The position numbers and the translations under genes are program-made. This document shows, piece by piece, positions 29,510 to 40,867 of a DNA stretch of 64,000 nt (within the stretch, counting starts at the first letter, position 1; every line of letters begins with the position of its first letter). The notes under the pieces are model-generated. The model made no database searches. It was not told where the DNA came from and was given only the letters and a program-made list of their open reading frames with translations. The stretch comes from Lunularia cruciata (taxonomy: Eukaryota; Streptophyta; Marchantiopsida; Lunulariales; Lunulariaceae). Location of the stretch: contig OX419761.1 in the NCBI GenBank assembly GCA_948567375.1, positions 22,942,501 to 23,006,500 of the forward strand. Reading direction: 5' to 3'.

Positions 29510-32063
29510 GACACCTCCGGAAGAAGCACTATCTCTGGAAGAATTAAACGAGCTTGACGCGGTACCCGAAGAGGAAGCGAGCCAGCACCTCTGGCATCAA
29601 GATGCAGTTCAAGGTCGAGCCAACATTGGGCTGAGGCGATATCATGATTATGGTGGGTTGACCTCTACAACTCTTTCAATTGAAGTCTGATTTGAGATGG
29701 AGTATTGTCTCAAAGAGATTATTTGAAACTGGAAAGCAGTGTTTGCCACGGAGCTCTATTCTGCCCAAATTTAGGTTTTGGCAATCTATCAGCTCCGAAC
29801 CTTCGGATAGTCACTTTCAACGGTACTGGTGCCGAATTAGTAGCGTTATTAATGGAGTGCATGGGTCTTTTACTTGTCACGTTGCCGGGTGCATGCGCAC
29901 TAACGTTTGGTGATGCGTGCTGGACGTTTGGCCTGAGATGAGATCATGATTAATCAAGTATTCTACTTGTCTTGCTTACAGGGGAAGTTGAGTGTTACTT
30001 TGTTTCCACGGTCTCAAGAATAGATGCAGACTTGCTAGATCCTCAACTTAAGCAATTTAACTTCATTGGTGAAACTGGCTGCTTCCTTAAGCGTGATAGC
30101 CGAACTGAAACTCCCTACAGCTATATGTCCAGGTATGTCAGTCTTCCCTGAAGCTTCATTGTTTTAAAATATGTAAAGCCTGGAGGCCATGTATATGGAG
30201 AGTTCCTATTCACATACTCCGTGATCAACCCAGCGCCACTGAGTAGGTTGTTAGCGGAGTTGTGCTCCACCGCTACCCCCGGTCAATGTAGGAAAGTGTA
30301 GTAAGGATTATCCATTCTCCATCCGCCTATCTAAGTATGCCTACTTCTCTGAAAGGTATTCCGTAGAGCGAACTCTGAGCTCTCTGACTTAATCGCTCTC
30401 CTATTGCAGCCTGTATCTGACTTCCAGTAGGAACAAGTTTAGGCTATCGAGCCTCTAGTTAACGGATTTAAACGATTGTAAACGATTTCAGTCTCTTCCT
30501 TTCGTTTGTGTGATCCCTGCATGGCCCTTCAATAACTCTCCGTACACTTTTGTGGGGAATGGGCCACATTAACAGCCAGAACAGAAATTGGAAAGGGAGG
30601 ATTTCGCAAGACTTGGTCGTTGTGCTCGTTATGTGCCAAGCTCGCAAAATTTTCTTTATGAGTCATTCAGCCTCCGCATCGGTGAAAAGCTCTAAACTCT
30701 ACGGCGTAACGAATTTTGATCTGGAAGGTATGGCCGTTTCTTAGTCTGAATACTCGCGACGATGGAATAAAATCTTGATTGAACACAAAGTCTCGCAGTG
30801 CTTCTATTTCGCATGCATGGTGATTTCTCTAATTGTGCCAATCCTTCTCTATGAATGACTTGGACCTCGTAATTCGTCATCTAATTTTGGGTTCGGTTGT
30901 CTCATGCGTGTTCTTCTTTGTTGTTTGAAGTACGGCGAAAGAATGGCGATTGCGCCATCGTAACAATTGCAGTATGTACTCATTAAGACTGACAACTTGC
31001 ATCTGCTTGCAGATGTAACTCCTGCGAAATCTACCCTGCAAGAATTCCCGTTGCATAGAAGTCTAAGAAACATTTCAACATCAATCCTTAAAGATTTTCT
31101 CAAAGGAAAAGTCGATTCTGGTGGTACCCACTACTTAAAGACAGGAGCTGATCGTACTGGTAAACTCGAGCAAAGTCACGTTACCATCATCTTGTAAGTC
31201 ATCATCGTGTTGATGGTGGTGTGGCAATGTTAGTCAGAGAACATCACGTCCTTTTGAACCTTCGTTGTTAGGGTTGACGCCGTTGTGTTAATAGGCAAAC
31301 GCGAATTGTGATTAGGAACCTGATGGCTAGCTGTTGATACACCATCCAACTTAGGCTGATTGTCAGGTCTTCCGGCTGTGCTGTATGATTACGAGCTGCA
31401 GGTCGGAGAGTCGAGTGAATTGTTCGACACTTACAGTTTGTAGAGCTCCTGCAAAATGTCCACTAGACTTTCATGGCGTTCAAGCTGTTTGCAGTAAGCG
31501 ACTGCGCGCTATGAAACGAGTCGGCACGTATGCTAAGTTCTGTTTAAGCCAAGGCCCCCGTCCCACTACTCAAAAGATTGCAAGAAGTAATCTGGATGGT
31601 GATCTTCATCGTGGTTGCACACCTTCAGAGGTCAGTTATCTCGGATCCTGCACACATGATACTTCAACTTATGCTATTGGGAGACCGAGTCCACCCACCC
31701 GTTCTAAACTAATGTGCTCAAGTGTTTAAGGAGTTGAAGGACTAAGACGTGACAACCTTATCGATGTACATGTACCCGTATTAGACCCTTTATAACACAG
31801 ATCAGTGATGAAGATTGCCCAAGCTGCTTCAAAATCATGTTACGAAGGGAAGTCCCGGGCGTACGGGAGACCAGCGTTTAGACCATAAAAGCTGCGTTGA
31901 TGTTCTTATCTTCAGATTAGGCCCAACTTTCAAGAATGCGGTCGTCAATGGGATAGAACTTTTTCAGCATCTGAGAACAGCAGGGCCAAGCCGATTGGCT
32001 TCTCACACTGTGGAGTGGCGAAAGCATCTTTTGACCAACTTACTGAACCACGTTGTGATATGA
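29510..32063 (+). CDS. Probable meiotic DNA topoisomerase VIB-like protein (MTOPVIB), multi-exon, 5' incomplete
   Basis: Seven exons (29510-29652, 29775-29909, 29982-30132, 30611-30681, 31013-31193, 31402-31598, 31882-32063) join through GT-AG introns with matching phases into 353 codons ending in TGA. In plants MTOPVIB pairs with SPO11-1/SPO11-2 to make meiotic double-strand breaks. Against the Arabidopsis protein as I remember it (no search possible), blocks occur in the same order: LEELNEL early; a GTGAEL block; LLLVTLPGACAL; SILKDFL; HVTIILLSES; an AMKRVGTYAKF block; CVDVLIF; and KNAVVNGIELF followed by LASHTVEW. The last three, in the transducer-like part, are the most persuasive. The C-terminus stops about 20 residues short of my expectation, so another exon may follow. 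Weak points are the fourth exon (poor acceptor) and several GTG-type donors. An alternative splicing path (donor 31630, exon 31916-32064, exon 32218-32565) is also in phase. Confidence 0.45.
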
Positions 32064-32176
32064 CGTACGGTCCTTTTTACTGCCTCCCGAAGTTTGTCTT
32101 TCCTATTTAGTATTTGACCTTATTGTATGGAAATTCCAAAGGCCGCTCTTGGATTGATTGAGCAGTTGAACGATAA

Positions 32177-33633
32177 GTGATAAACTCACCACTGACTGAA
32201 CTTTACGAATTGTCCAGGTGTATGTCCGGGAACGTCGCTAATAGCTCGCCCAAGCGCCTGGATGAACACTTTCACAAATCAAAATATAATTCCGGAACGA
32301 AAGGCTCAAATCTAAAGTCCGCTTTGAACCTTTCTTCACCACACTCCCATTTCTTACACGCGAAGACCGAATCAAAGGTTAGCAATAGTTTTGTAGGTCT
32401 TTATCAGAATCCTGAGAAGGAACTTCTTTTCGCAAGCCAGGTTTTCTCCTTTTCTAAGAACACTTGTTTGTCAAGTCAAGCAAGTACAGACGTTTTACTT
32501 CCGAGGTTCTTGCTTGATTTTAAGAAAACGTGCAATTTGGAACGTGTTTACAACAGCTGCACGTGACCAATGAAGAGTGGCTTGGAAGGAAGCTCCACGA
32601 CATTCAGGAGAAACTTTTACCGAGGGAAGGAATAGGTGGAAAGGAAATTGCATCGGACTCGGCATCAATTCCGGGGAATGTATTGAAGAAGTCAGTGTTT
32701 ACAGAGTGCAAGTGGTGCCGTCCCGTTTACGGTGTGTGTGCCTTTTCACCGTACTTTAAATGCCTTTATAGTATTAGTGTTTTTTCTACGCGGTCGCCTT
32801 CTTCTAAGTTTAAGTGAGTACCGACATTTGGTTCGATTTCCAGAAACCAGAACTCTTTAGTGGCGGTGTCGGCAAGAGAGTTGCAGACAGCGAAGACGTG
32901 CGTTGTAAAAAATAACCTCAAATTCAATCTCGTCAAATCTCCGAGTAGAAACTTTTGAAGGATATTTGATACGAATTAAGGAACTTTGGTGCATCCGGTT
33001 TCAAGGCAGCCAACCTTAAACCTAAACCCTAAACTCTCGAACGATTAAAATCCTGTGCCGCCGAAATAAGTCACAATTACTGCGTAGAGTCATTGTAGAT
33101 AGTGGACGGACGTATAGGAACTTCGAGGTCAGGGTAGATGTAGAAATATCCCCGCACTGGTTGGTAGTTCGGAGATGTCTAGCGCAACGAATTGATCGTG
33201 TTTCTGGTTGGGTTTGCAGCTGATCATTTTTAGATACCATAACTAATATATGATGTGCTGTTATTTTACTCAGAGCAAGTTGAGGTTAAAAGGAGGCGCC
33301 AACCAGGAAATTATGGATTGTACCTGAAGTCTTGGTTTGGACGGTCACTTTCTCGTTCTGAAGCTACCGAAAGGGGGATGAAGGGCATAACTGTGGAAAT
33401 ACGAAGTGGCCGAATTAGAAGAAAACTGCCTGAATCTCAGGAAGGTGGGTTTAAATCAATTCATTTCTTCGAGATCTGTTTTTAGATTCTAACGGTGGTG
33501 ATGATACAGCTATTATCTCTTATGGGGTTGATTCCAACCTCTAAACTTGATGCATTTTCTTCTGTGTGCAGATTCTCTTTCTAGGTGCCTCAGGGTGGCC
33601 GATGGAAGTGGGAAAGGTTGGGCGAGGTACTAG
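32177..33633 (+). CDS. Possible further exons, unrecognised
   Basis: Three pieces look exonic. 32218-32565 is open, starts after a TTGTCCAG acceptor and is Ser/Lys-rich. 33274-33444 is an Arg/Lys-rich exon following a TTTTACTCAG acceptor. 33572-33633 follows TGTGTGCAG and ends in TAG. The last two join in phase through a GTGGGT donor at 33445. They may be an alternative 3' end of the preceding gene or a small separate gene. 32530-32817 is another open frame ending beside a GTGAGT. No domain was recognised. A TAAACCTAAACCCTAAACT telomere-like stretch lies near 33016-33034. Confidence 0.25.
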
Positions 33634-36600
33634 GAAACGAGCCTCAAAATGTTCAGGAGGGAGATTTCAATAATATATACTCCTGCTTATGATACTGGCA
33701 AGTATACTCTCTCAAGGAAGTGGGAAACAAAGCTATCTTCTGCATGGAATGTTGCAGGACGGAAGCTTTGTGTGAGATACATTGGAGAAGTCAACTAGGG
33801 GAATCTGTTCACCTGTCTTACGGCTATTTATGCATGTCTGCGTAGAAGTCTTGAGCAAGCAAATGGAGGTATCAGGAGAGTCCCCCAGCTCTCTTGATGG
33901 ACTAGATTCCAATCGAGTTCTCCACAGTTCAGACCTCGGTAGGCGGGACAATTTTAGGTCCTCGATGCATTACCCTGACTCCACCTGAGCTCCTTCATGT
34001 GGTCATTTTTGCATGAGCTCAATAGGGTTACTTACAGATTTTTAAACATGCGGTCTTTACGGCACTGCCCGTCCCTTGCTATCTCAGACATCGCCTGGGA
34101 AACAAGATCCCTCTGAAGAGCTCTGTACTGTACAAATAAGAATTTTACAGCCTTTTTTTTGTAGAAATTGAATCCATAATTATTCACCCATAATTTCAAA
34201 CCCTGAAGTCTGATTCCACCATTCTACATAACACGAAATCGGTTGATCAGCTACCACCTTGACATCTGTAGTGCTTAAAGGCGGGCGTTGGCTTTAGGAC
34301 CTGCTTTTAGACAGTCACTGCGCGTACACCAAGCTATGTCTTGGACATTCTTTTGGCGTTCTTGTGTTCATCAGAACAATACATTTTGGTCCATAGTATA
34401 GGAGAAAGTGACTTGTGCTGTACACCACGAGTCTTCTTATTGTATCTACGAGATTGTACTTATGATAATAAAGAGTCACCACACGTTTCTTCACTTTCTC
34501 TTCCTCAGGACGGTCGAAGTATTTTGTGAGTGTCCTCCGATCATTCTCGCTTGCTAATAAAATTCCAACCGATTTCCTCAGTCCGCGACAGTAGCTGCCG
34601 CCTCGATCAGTTCCTTGAGATCCGGAGTTACTTTTTACTGTCCTAATTTCCTGTTATCTCACGCATTCCTGTTGATCTTCTAAAAATTCCGAGGCAGCAC
34701 AAGAGCACATGACTCGGATAAGCTCCACGTCCCCACTTAGTCTTCCTAAGGTCATTCAAGCGTGATGCGGGAAGTCTTCACGAGGAAAAGGGTTCAGACC
34801 TGGCCAGGCTCTCTCCTGGAAAGAAGGTCTTTCAATACAGAGATCGTACCAATACGTCTAACTACCTCGTAATTCCTCACAGACGGAGGGTGATCAAACC
34901 TACATCTAGCACAACTATCGGAGCTATCACAGAATCTAACCAGAAGTGCAGAATGAAGGGTCTCACTGAAATCAATGAACAGCTGAATGGATTTGACACT
35001 GGACGATAACGCAGGTGTTTGGTCACTCCCTGGGCTTTGATTGCCTCCCCTGGTAAAGGCCATGACTGCCAGCAGTACTTTACCAGAGGCTCCATCCTTC
35101 CGATGTGACTGACAATTCTTCCTGCTTACGTTCCTGGTGCAGCCTATGGTGATTCAAGCATTCACTACAAAGTACCCTACATTCTTTCACCCGCAGTGGA
35201 GATAATCCAGTTACGTCAGAAGAACGAATTGAAGAGAGATATACAGATCAGCTGCATGCTTCCAACTGGACCCAAAAGCACCATGGGGTGGAGACAAAAG
35301 TTCGGTTGGATTCTCAATAGAGAAGGATACCTCCAGAAGGCAATAAGGCGCAAACGAATGCATTCGGGAAAGGCGTAAATGTTCGAAGTTGCTGACCTCA
35401 TTTGAGAACAGTACATTTCAGAGATGGACCCCGACTGTGGCACTTTGACGCGACCCAAGTTGGGTGACAGATTTAACAGTACCCTAGTGCTTGAGGTGGA
35501 CCAACGTGACAACTGATTGTCTTAGTTGCCAACCGACGTGTAATATTCTTGTGCGTGAATCAAACTACGCAGTGACTGAACAAAAGGCGACCGCCAAAAG
35601 AAATGCAGAAGGCAAAAAAGCAAAAGCGACTGCTAAAAAATTACGCAGCCACTGGACTACCTTATCACTTCGGGTTGAGCACCCCGGATGGTCCGGAGAG
35701 CTCACCCCGGACTAACACAGCTTTGCACAATGTGGGCGAACCCCGGCGGTCGTTCATGGACATGATCGAGCCGAGCTACAGGGGATTCCGCTGCCTATAA
35801 GATTGCTTTGGATCCCGCTCGCTTTTCTCATGTACATGTTTTGAAGGTCAAACCGCCTGTTAATTCGAGATCATGTTCTCGTGCAGTCGAGTAGAAGGAA
35901 GCGATAGCTACAAGGAAGGATCCGTTGTTTATAAGAGTGCTCAACTCGGTTACGTTCAAGCTCCTCACGTACAATTTTGAATAGGCTCGACTTCCTCATG
36001 TACAGTTTTGAAGTTCAAACTGCCAGCTAATTCGAGAGAATTTTCTCGTTCAATTGTGTTGAAGAAATTAATGAGCTTTTGATCGAGCTTCAGACCGTCT
36101 ACATGAACGCACTTATCTGCTTTGAGATTGATGCACCTTGAAGGAAAGGAGAAGCCGTTTTGTCAGATCAGCTACGAGGTCTGTGTGCCCGGGGCAATCC
36201 TCCGCTTCGTGGTGAGTTCCCCGGAAACTGAGGATCAACTATTCAACATTTCCTGCTACTGAACCATATCTAAAGGAAAATTACAGAAAATAATCGTTCT
36301 TAACTTCGGGGTGAATGGTCCAGATGTCGAACTTTGGGGTAAGCTCCCCGGAATAATCTCAAACATTCTAATAATCTTTTAATGAGATGTTGGATAGAAC
36401 AGAGGACTTATCTTGCAAACTCTAACTTTAATGAAGATCATTGTCACTCATTTCACGTATTGTCAGTGTTAATTGAAACTTTTGGGAACATGATCGAAGT
36501 CCTGGACTGCATGGAATTTACTCAGCATTTGGTCGGGTCGATCTTCGATAGCGGCTGCTTGCGTGTTATGCGGGACAGACAACAACAATATATTTGATGC

Positions 36601-36744
36601 CGGGAATGCCCACGATCTGCCGAATGTGCCGTCTATCTACACTGCCGGCTAAATTTTAGCTTTATTGTGAGGACTTCCTTGACGTAACAAAGAAACAGCT
36701 GGCTCGAGGTGAGTGGATTGGAACAAGGGTGAACGGGAAAGTTG
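33634..36744. other. No recognisable gene
   Basis: Frames are short. 35603-35800 (+) reads as a plausible protein segment, but I recognise neither it nor splice partners. 35580-35650 is Lys/Ala-rich low complexity. The direct repeat at 35816-36063 is listed separately. Confidence 0.4.
35816..36063 (+). repeat. Direct repeat, units about 170 bp apart
   Basis: About 78 bp at 35816-35893 recurs imperfectly at 35987-36063. Both copies share a CTCATGTACA start, a TTTTGAAG/TCAAAC core and AATTCGAGA...TTCTCGT. A partial third match (CTCACGTACAATTTTGAA) lies between them near 35963. The local TTCGAGA...TTCTCG sequence could also form short hairpins. Confidence 0.55.
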
Positions 36745-37430
36745 TGTGTACTGGATCTACCAAGATTATCTATCCCTTGAGTGGATATTGATATTTTCAC
36801 ATATGATCATCACACCTTGCATGACATGAAGGTGGCAAACCCCCTAGGAGTAGACTTTGGTAATGGTAGGTGTCCAAGTAAGAGAAGTAGTGACCATTAT
36901 CTCTAGGTGCAAAGAATACCACTACACACCTCAGCTATCCTTGAATGTCTTTGTCTCTCTTGTGATTGAGATATTTGTGTGCCTACAACACATTTTGATT
37001 GTCTACTCAAGGATGTAATACAAGGTTCTTTGTAGAGGAGAGAGGAGAGAGGAATTGGAGAGGAATTAATTGTCTCTCCAACCATGTATTACCAACAACA
37101 TGTATCAATCAAGATACAACATACTTAGGCTTTGGGTGGTCTTCACCGTCTAGTGGTTGCAATAGGTACACCCAACATGGCTAAGGTTCTCCATCCCCCC
37201 TTACAAGACTTACCATTGGAGGACCTCTACCATTCAATTTAAGAGTAGTCTACTCTCCTTGGTCTCTTAGGTGCTTATATTAACATGCTTTTCCCTTTGG
37301 TACCTTTGTGCTTTGCTTGTTTATGTCCTTTTTGCCGCACGAGACTATGGGGTCTTGCACTCTTTTTCCCTTTTGCACTTGTTTGTGCGTTATATTCTAT
37401 TCTCCTTTCCTACATGATACTCTTTCTATA
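36745..37430 (+). mobile_element. 5'-truncated copy of the non-LTR element
   Basis: Similarity to the 14.85-18.0 kb element begins abruptly near 36745. Translated short blocks (LDLPRLSIP, then DHHTLHDMKVANPL) match the C-terminal coding region around 17310-17430 (LDLPKPPIC, NHRTLRDLVVVNTL). It continues through the same 3' tail to about 37430. Loss of everything upstream is typical of incomplete target-primed reverse transcription. No target duplication was identified. Confidence 0.55.
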
Positions 37431-37926
37431 TATGTACAATTATTGATTGGGAGAAAAAGAGAGTGAAGGATGTGAAAGGAATTATCAATTTCTATGTGTG
37501 ATTTATTTTATTTTCCAATTTCAATTCTATTGGTATCTAATTTGAAAATTGTGGATAATAAGAATTTATTTAGATATATTGAGTGTATATTTAGTATGAG
37601 GGTGATATGTTTAGAAAATATTTTTTAATATATAAAAAATAAATTTTTTTCTATATTGAAATTTAGTTTTCAACTATAGAGATAAGAAATAGAAGTCATT
37701 AGTGTTTATAGTCTTAAGTAGTTGGAGAGTGAATATTTATTCATACAAAGTGGTATATAAGTGAATTATGGTTTTGTAGGTTAGAGGAAGATATAACGTC
37801 CAATATTATTTTTGTACAATGTCGTAGTAGTTTGGATTGGTGAGATAAACAATACACAACAACAATGTATCATATATTCTTTACTTTACAAAGTACAAAG
37901 ACCTACAACAACAACGTATCATACAT

Positions 37927-38090
37927 TCTTTAGTTTGCAAAGTATAAAGACTACTTGAGAGAGATGCATGTGGATTATGATTGGACCATTTAGTATGTAC
38001 AAGTGAATTCTTTACTTTGCAAGAGATAACTACCTACTTAAGAGAGATGCACATGGATTATGATTGAACCATGTGTGATGTACAAGTGCA
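37927..38090 (+). repeat. Tandem repeat, about 81-bp unit
   Basis: Two units begin at TTCTTTA (37927 and 38008). They share GAGAGATGCA, TGGATTATGATTG and TGTACAAGTG at the same offsets. A related shorter duplication (CAACAACAA.GTATCATA.ATTCTTTA) precedes it at 37858-37930. It lies immediately upstream of the LTR-like repeat of GYP-A. Confidence 0.6.
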
Positions 38091-38097
38091 ATATGTT

Positions 38098-38506
38098 ACA
38101 AGATTTGCAATGTCAAAGCTAGTTTGCTCGGATGTTGGAGTGATAGTTTGGTGTTCAGAATTATAGTAGAAATTGCTAAGAGACTACTTAGTGGCAATTA
38201 TATTTTGTGTTAGAGCTATTGACCACATCGTGAGATCCATTATCACTTGTACCATTTGTATTGTTAATGGCACCGTTAGGGTTGGAGATCCAAGTCAAGC
38301 ACATGGGTATACCTAAAGTGTAGCTTTAGAGATCTCACTTCTCTTATGTTGAGCCTTTGAGTTTTTAGCCATGGTGATCAGAAGCCGGTGAACGTCACTT
38401 GGAGTCTCTTAGCTAGAATGGTTGTAGCTTGATTGTAATCAATAACCATTGTTGGTAGATTATTGAGTTAAGGATCAATTTTTGATCCAAATTGAGTGTG
38501 ATTTGA
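38098..38506 (+). repeat. LTR-like repeat of GYP-A
   Basis: This segment is similar throughout to 51449-51853. Shared phrases include CAAAGCTAGTTTG, GGATGTTGGAGTGATAG, GTTGAGCCTTTGAGTT, TAGCTTGATTGTAATCAA and TTTTTGATCCAA. Position (before a leader and gag here, after pol there) fits an LTR. Exact ends and a primer-binding site were not resolved, so an internal repeat cannot be excluded. Confidence 0.5.
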
Positions 38507-38707
38507 GTTGAAACCGAACAAATTACATGAGAGAAATGAAGTCAAGAAGAAATTGGGTGCAAAAACTAAGTGCATTGGTGATATTGTTGGTATTTATGAA
38601 CTCTATTACTCAAGTTATCTTTCAATTGTGTATTGTGTGCAGAAGCCTTACTTGATTTGCTAGAGATTTTACAATGAGGCAGGTGGTGTGCAAAAGCACA
38701 GCTCAAA

Positions 38708-39800
38708 TATCTCAAAATTAAGTCAATTTGAAACAATGTATGTTTGATTTGAGCACAAAGAGTTGCAGTAGAATTGATTTAGTGCAAATTGAGCTCAAGG
38801 TGCAAAATTAAAGGTAGATTCCAAAACCTATCTCTTCAAATTAGGGATTTAAAGGTCACCATCTACTCGATCTGGCTCAATTTGACACTTAGCAAAGGAT
38901 TTGGTGGTGAACCAATTATAGTAAAGGTCCGGTAGATTGCTAGATTGGTAGAGTTGTTCAGATTCAAAGGTTGTGTTGGAAAATTTTTCTCAAGTTGAAT
39001 GTTGCATGAATTGGCCTAGCTAGTGCTCAAGTTAGTGGAGGTTAGCCGAATTTGGAAAGTGTTCAAATTTGCAAAAAGAAAGGCTTCATTTGGCTGAATT
39101 TTGGCAAAAGGTTTGGCACTTAGCCAACAATGGAAATATGTTAGATTGGCAAAGGTTGTCCAAATTTGGAGGTTGAGTTGGCAAAGGTTATCCATAAAAT
39201 GTTGACCAAATTTCTCAAAATTAAGTCAATTTGAGATAATAGGCATTCAATTTGAGCCAAAGGAGGTGAAGTTAAAGTAGATTTGGTGCAAATTGAACCC
39301 AAGATGAAAAATTGGAGGTGGATTTGAGAACCCATCTCCTCAAACTAAGGATTTGGAGGTCACTTACTACTTAATTTGACTCAATTTGACAATTAGTAGA
39401 GGATTTACTGGTTAACCAACTATATTAAAAGTCTATCAAATTAGCAAAGTTTGTCCAAATTTAGAGGTCAAGTTGAGGAGGTTATCAAGAGTTGAAGGTT
39501 ATACAAATTGCCCAGCTAGTGCTCAAGTTGGTGAAGGTTAGCTAGATTTATAGAGGGTTCAAATTGGCAAGAAGAAAGACTTTATTTGGCTAAATTTTAG
39601 TGGAAGATTTGGCGGTGAGCCAATTGTAGTGGAGGTATGTTAGATTAGCACAAGTTATCCATATTCAAAGGTCAAGTTTGCTAGGATTCTCCAAAGTTGA
39701 AGATTGCCCAAATTGCCCTAACTAGTGCTCTAGTTGATAAAGGTTAGCCAAATTTGGAGAGGATTCAAATTTGCAAGAAAAAAGGTCTCATTTGGACATT
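38708..39800 (+). repeat. Tandem repeats in the GYP-A leader, about 500-bp unit
   Basis: A unit containing CTCAAAATTAAGTCAATTTG starts at 38711 and again at 39214, a spacing of 503 bp. The second half of the unit (TAGTGCTCAAGTT, GGTTAGCCGAATTTGG-like, AAGAAAGGCTTCATTTGG-like) then recurs once more near 39723 as a partial third unit. Short Cys-free open phases occur, but no protein is evident. A separate duplication of roughly 57-bp spacing (AACTTGTTGGTGT) lies at 39870-39940. Confidence 0.65.
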
Positions 39801-40439
39801 AGAGGCATAAGACTGTGGGCTAGAGAGGCTACAAAGGCCTAGAAGTGCAAAAAAGCCAACTTGTTGGTGTGAAGCTAGCCACTTTAGTTGAGTTTTTGCT
39901 TTTGTAGTGCCAACAAGCAACTTGTTGGTGTAAGTCTAGCCAATTTAGTTGAGTTTTTAGTAGTTATGTGGAAAAATCTATCCACCCTTCAAGATTGTGT
40001 ACAATAGGGTTTGAATCCCAAATCTTTGGTTCCTAGACTGGTGCCCTAGCTAAGTGGTCCATCCTCACTTTTTTTTCTAATAACTAATAGATTGATGCAT
40101 ATATTCATATAATCTTGGGTAGGAGAGGCAATTTGATCCCATCCTTGGTGATCTTGTTAGAGTAAGAGTAGATAAACATTCATATTATATCAAATGCTAA
40201 ATGGTTGCAAAATCAATCTTATTTTGATTTTTGTGATGGAAAATTATCATTTTGATTTCTTGTGATTGGACCCCCTCCATTGTCAACAACTTTTTTGTGC
40301 TCCATGTTTGTATGAGATGCCCTAGTGTGCTCTCGGTAGTAAGATTGGAATGATGACTAATTAGACTATTTATGTTTCTCTCCGGTGAAGTAGGAAATGA
40401 TGGCCTATAGATCGTGAGAATACATGTTGTGATGATAGG

Positions 40440-40444
40440 TTGAA
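40440..40444. repeat. Target site duplication of CHR-1, left copy
   Basis: TTGAA immediately precedes the TGTAAA terminus of the element. The identical pentamer follows the other terminus at 46072-46076. Confidence 0.95.
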
Positions 40445-40867
40445 TGTAAAAGACCAAAATCGAGGAGAGAAATAGGAGAATGGAACCTCACATTGGGACA
40501 CTTGAATGAGGGAAAACTCCGAATGCATAGCATGAGCTTTGGGTTTGGTATTAATAGATAGCATACAAGACCCATGAAGCTTCTCAAGAAGCTTCCTTGA
40601 GCCGCTTTCTTGGAGTGCAAGCTAAGTTAACCATAAAGCTTCTCAAGAAGCTTCCTTCTAGAAGCCGCCTACTTGGAGTGCAAGCTAAGCTAGTTAGAAG
40701 CTTCTAGAAGCTTCTTTCTAGAAGCTACTTGCTTAGGGCATAAGTTAACTAGTTGGGAAGCTTCCCAAGAAGCTTCTTAGATACTTCTAGAATATTCTAG
40801 GCTATTTTGTCTTATTCTCTACTTTGTAAGCCCGACTAACTTTGTCGCTAAACTCCATATTGTTACA
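40445..40867 (-). repeat. CHR-1 3' LTR
   Basis: 423 bp, TGTAAAAG...TTGTTACA as read on +. It is about 97% identical to 45649-46071. It contains at least seven copies of GAAGCTTC, arranged as opposed GAA/TTC modules, upstream (on -) of a CTATTAATAC TATA-like site. Confidence 0.95.
40697..40723 (-). promoter_or_regulatory. Heat-shock-element-like array in CHR-1 LTR
   Basis: GAAGCTTCTAGAAGCTTC (40697-40714) is four perfectly spaced alternating GAAnn/TTCnn modules, the consensus for HSF trimer binding. It is followed by a TTCTAGAA pair. The same sequence is conserved in the other LTR at 45901-45918. Further GAAGCTTC pairs spaced by TCAA or CCAA occur on both sides. HSF binding is inferred from the consensus only. 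Confidence 0.5.

Noticed and set aside
31916-32566. Alternative exon path (31402-31630, 31916-32064, 32218-32565) as the main gene model
   Set aside because: It is in phase, but the path ending at 32063 preserves motifs (CVDVLIF, KNAVVNGIELF, LASHTVEW) that resemble the expected protein. It is kept only as an alternative.
37500-40400. Possible protein-coding content of the GYP-A leader
   Set aside because: Frames are short and differ between tandem units. Repetition rather than coding explains the local similarity.
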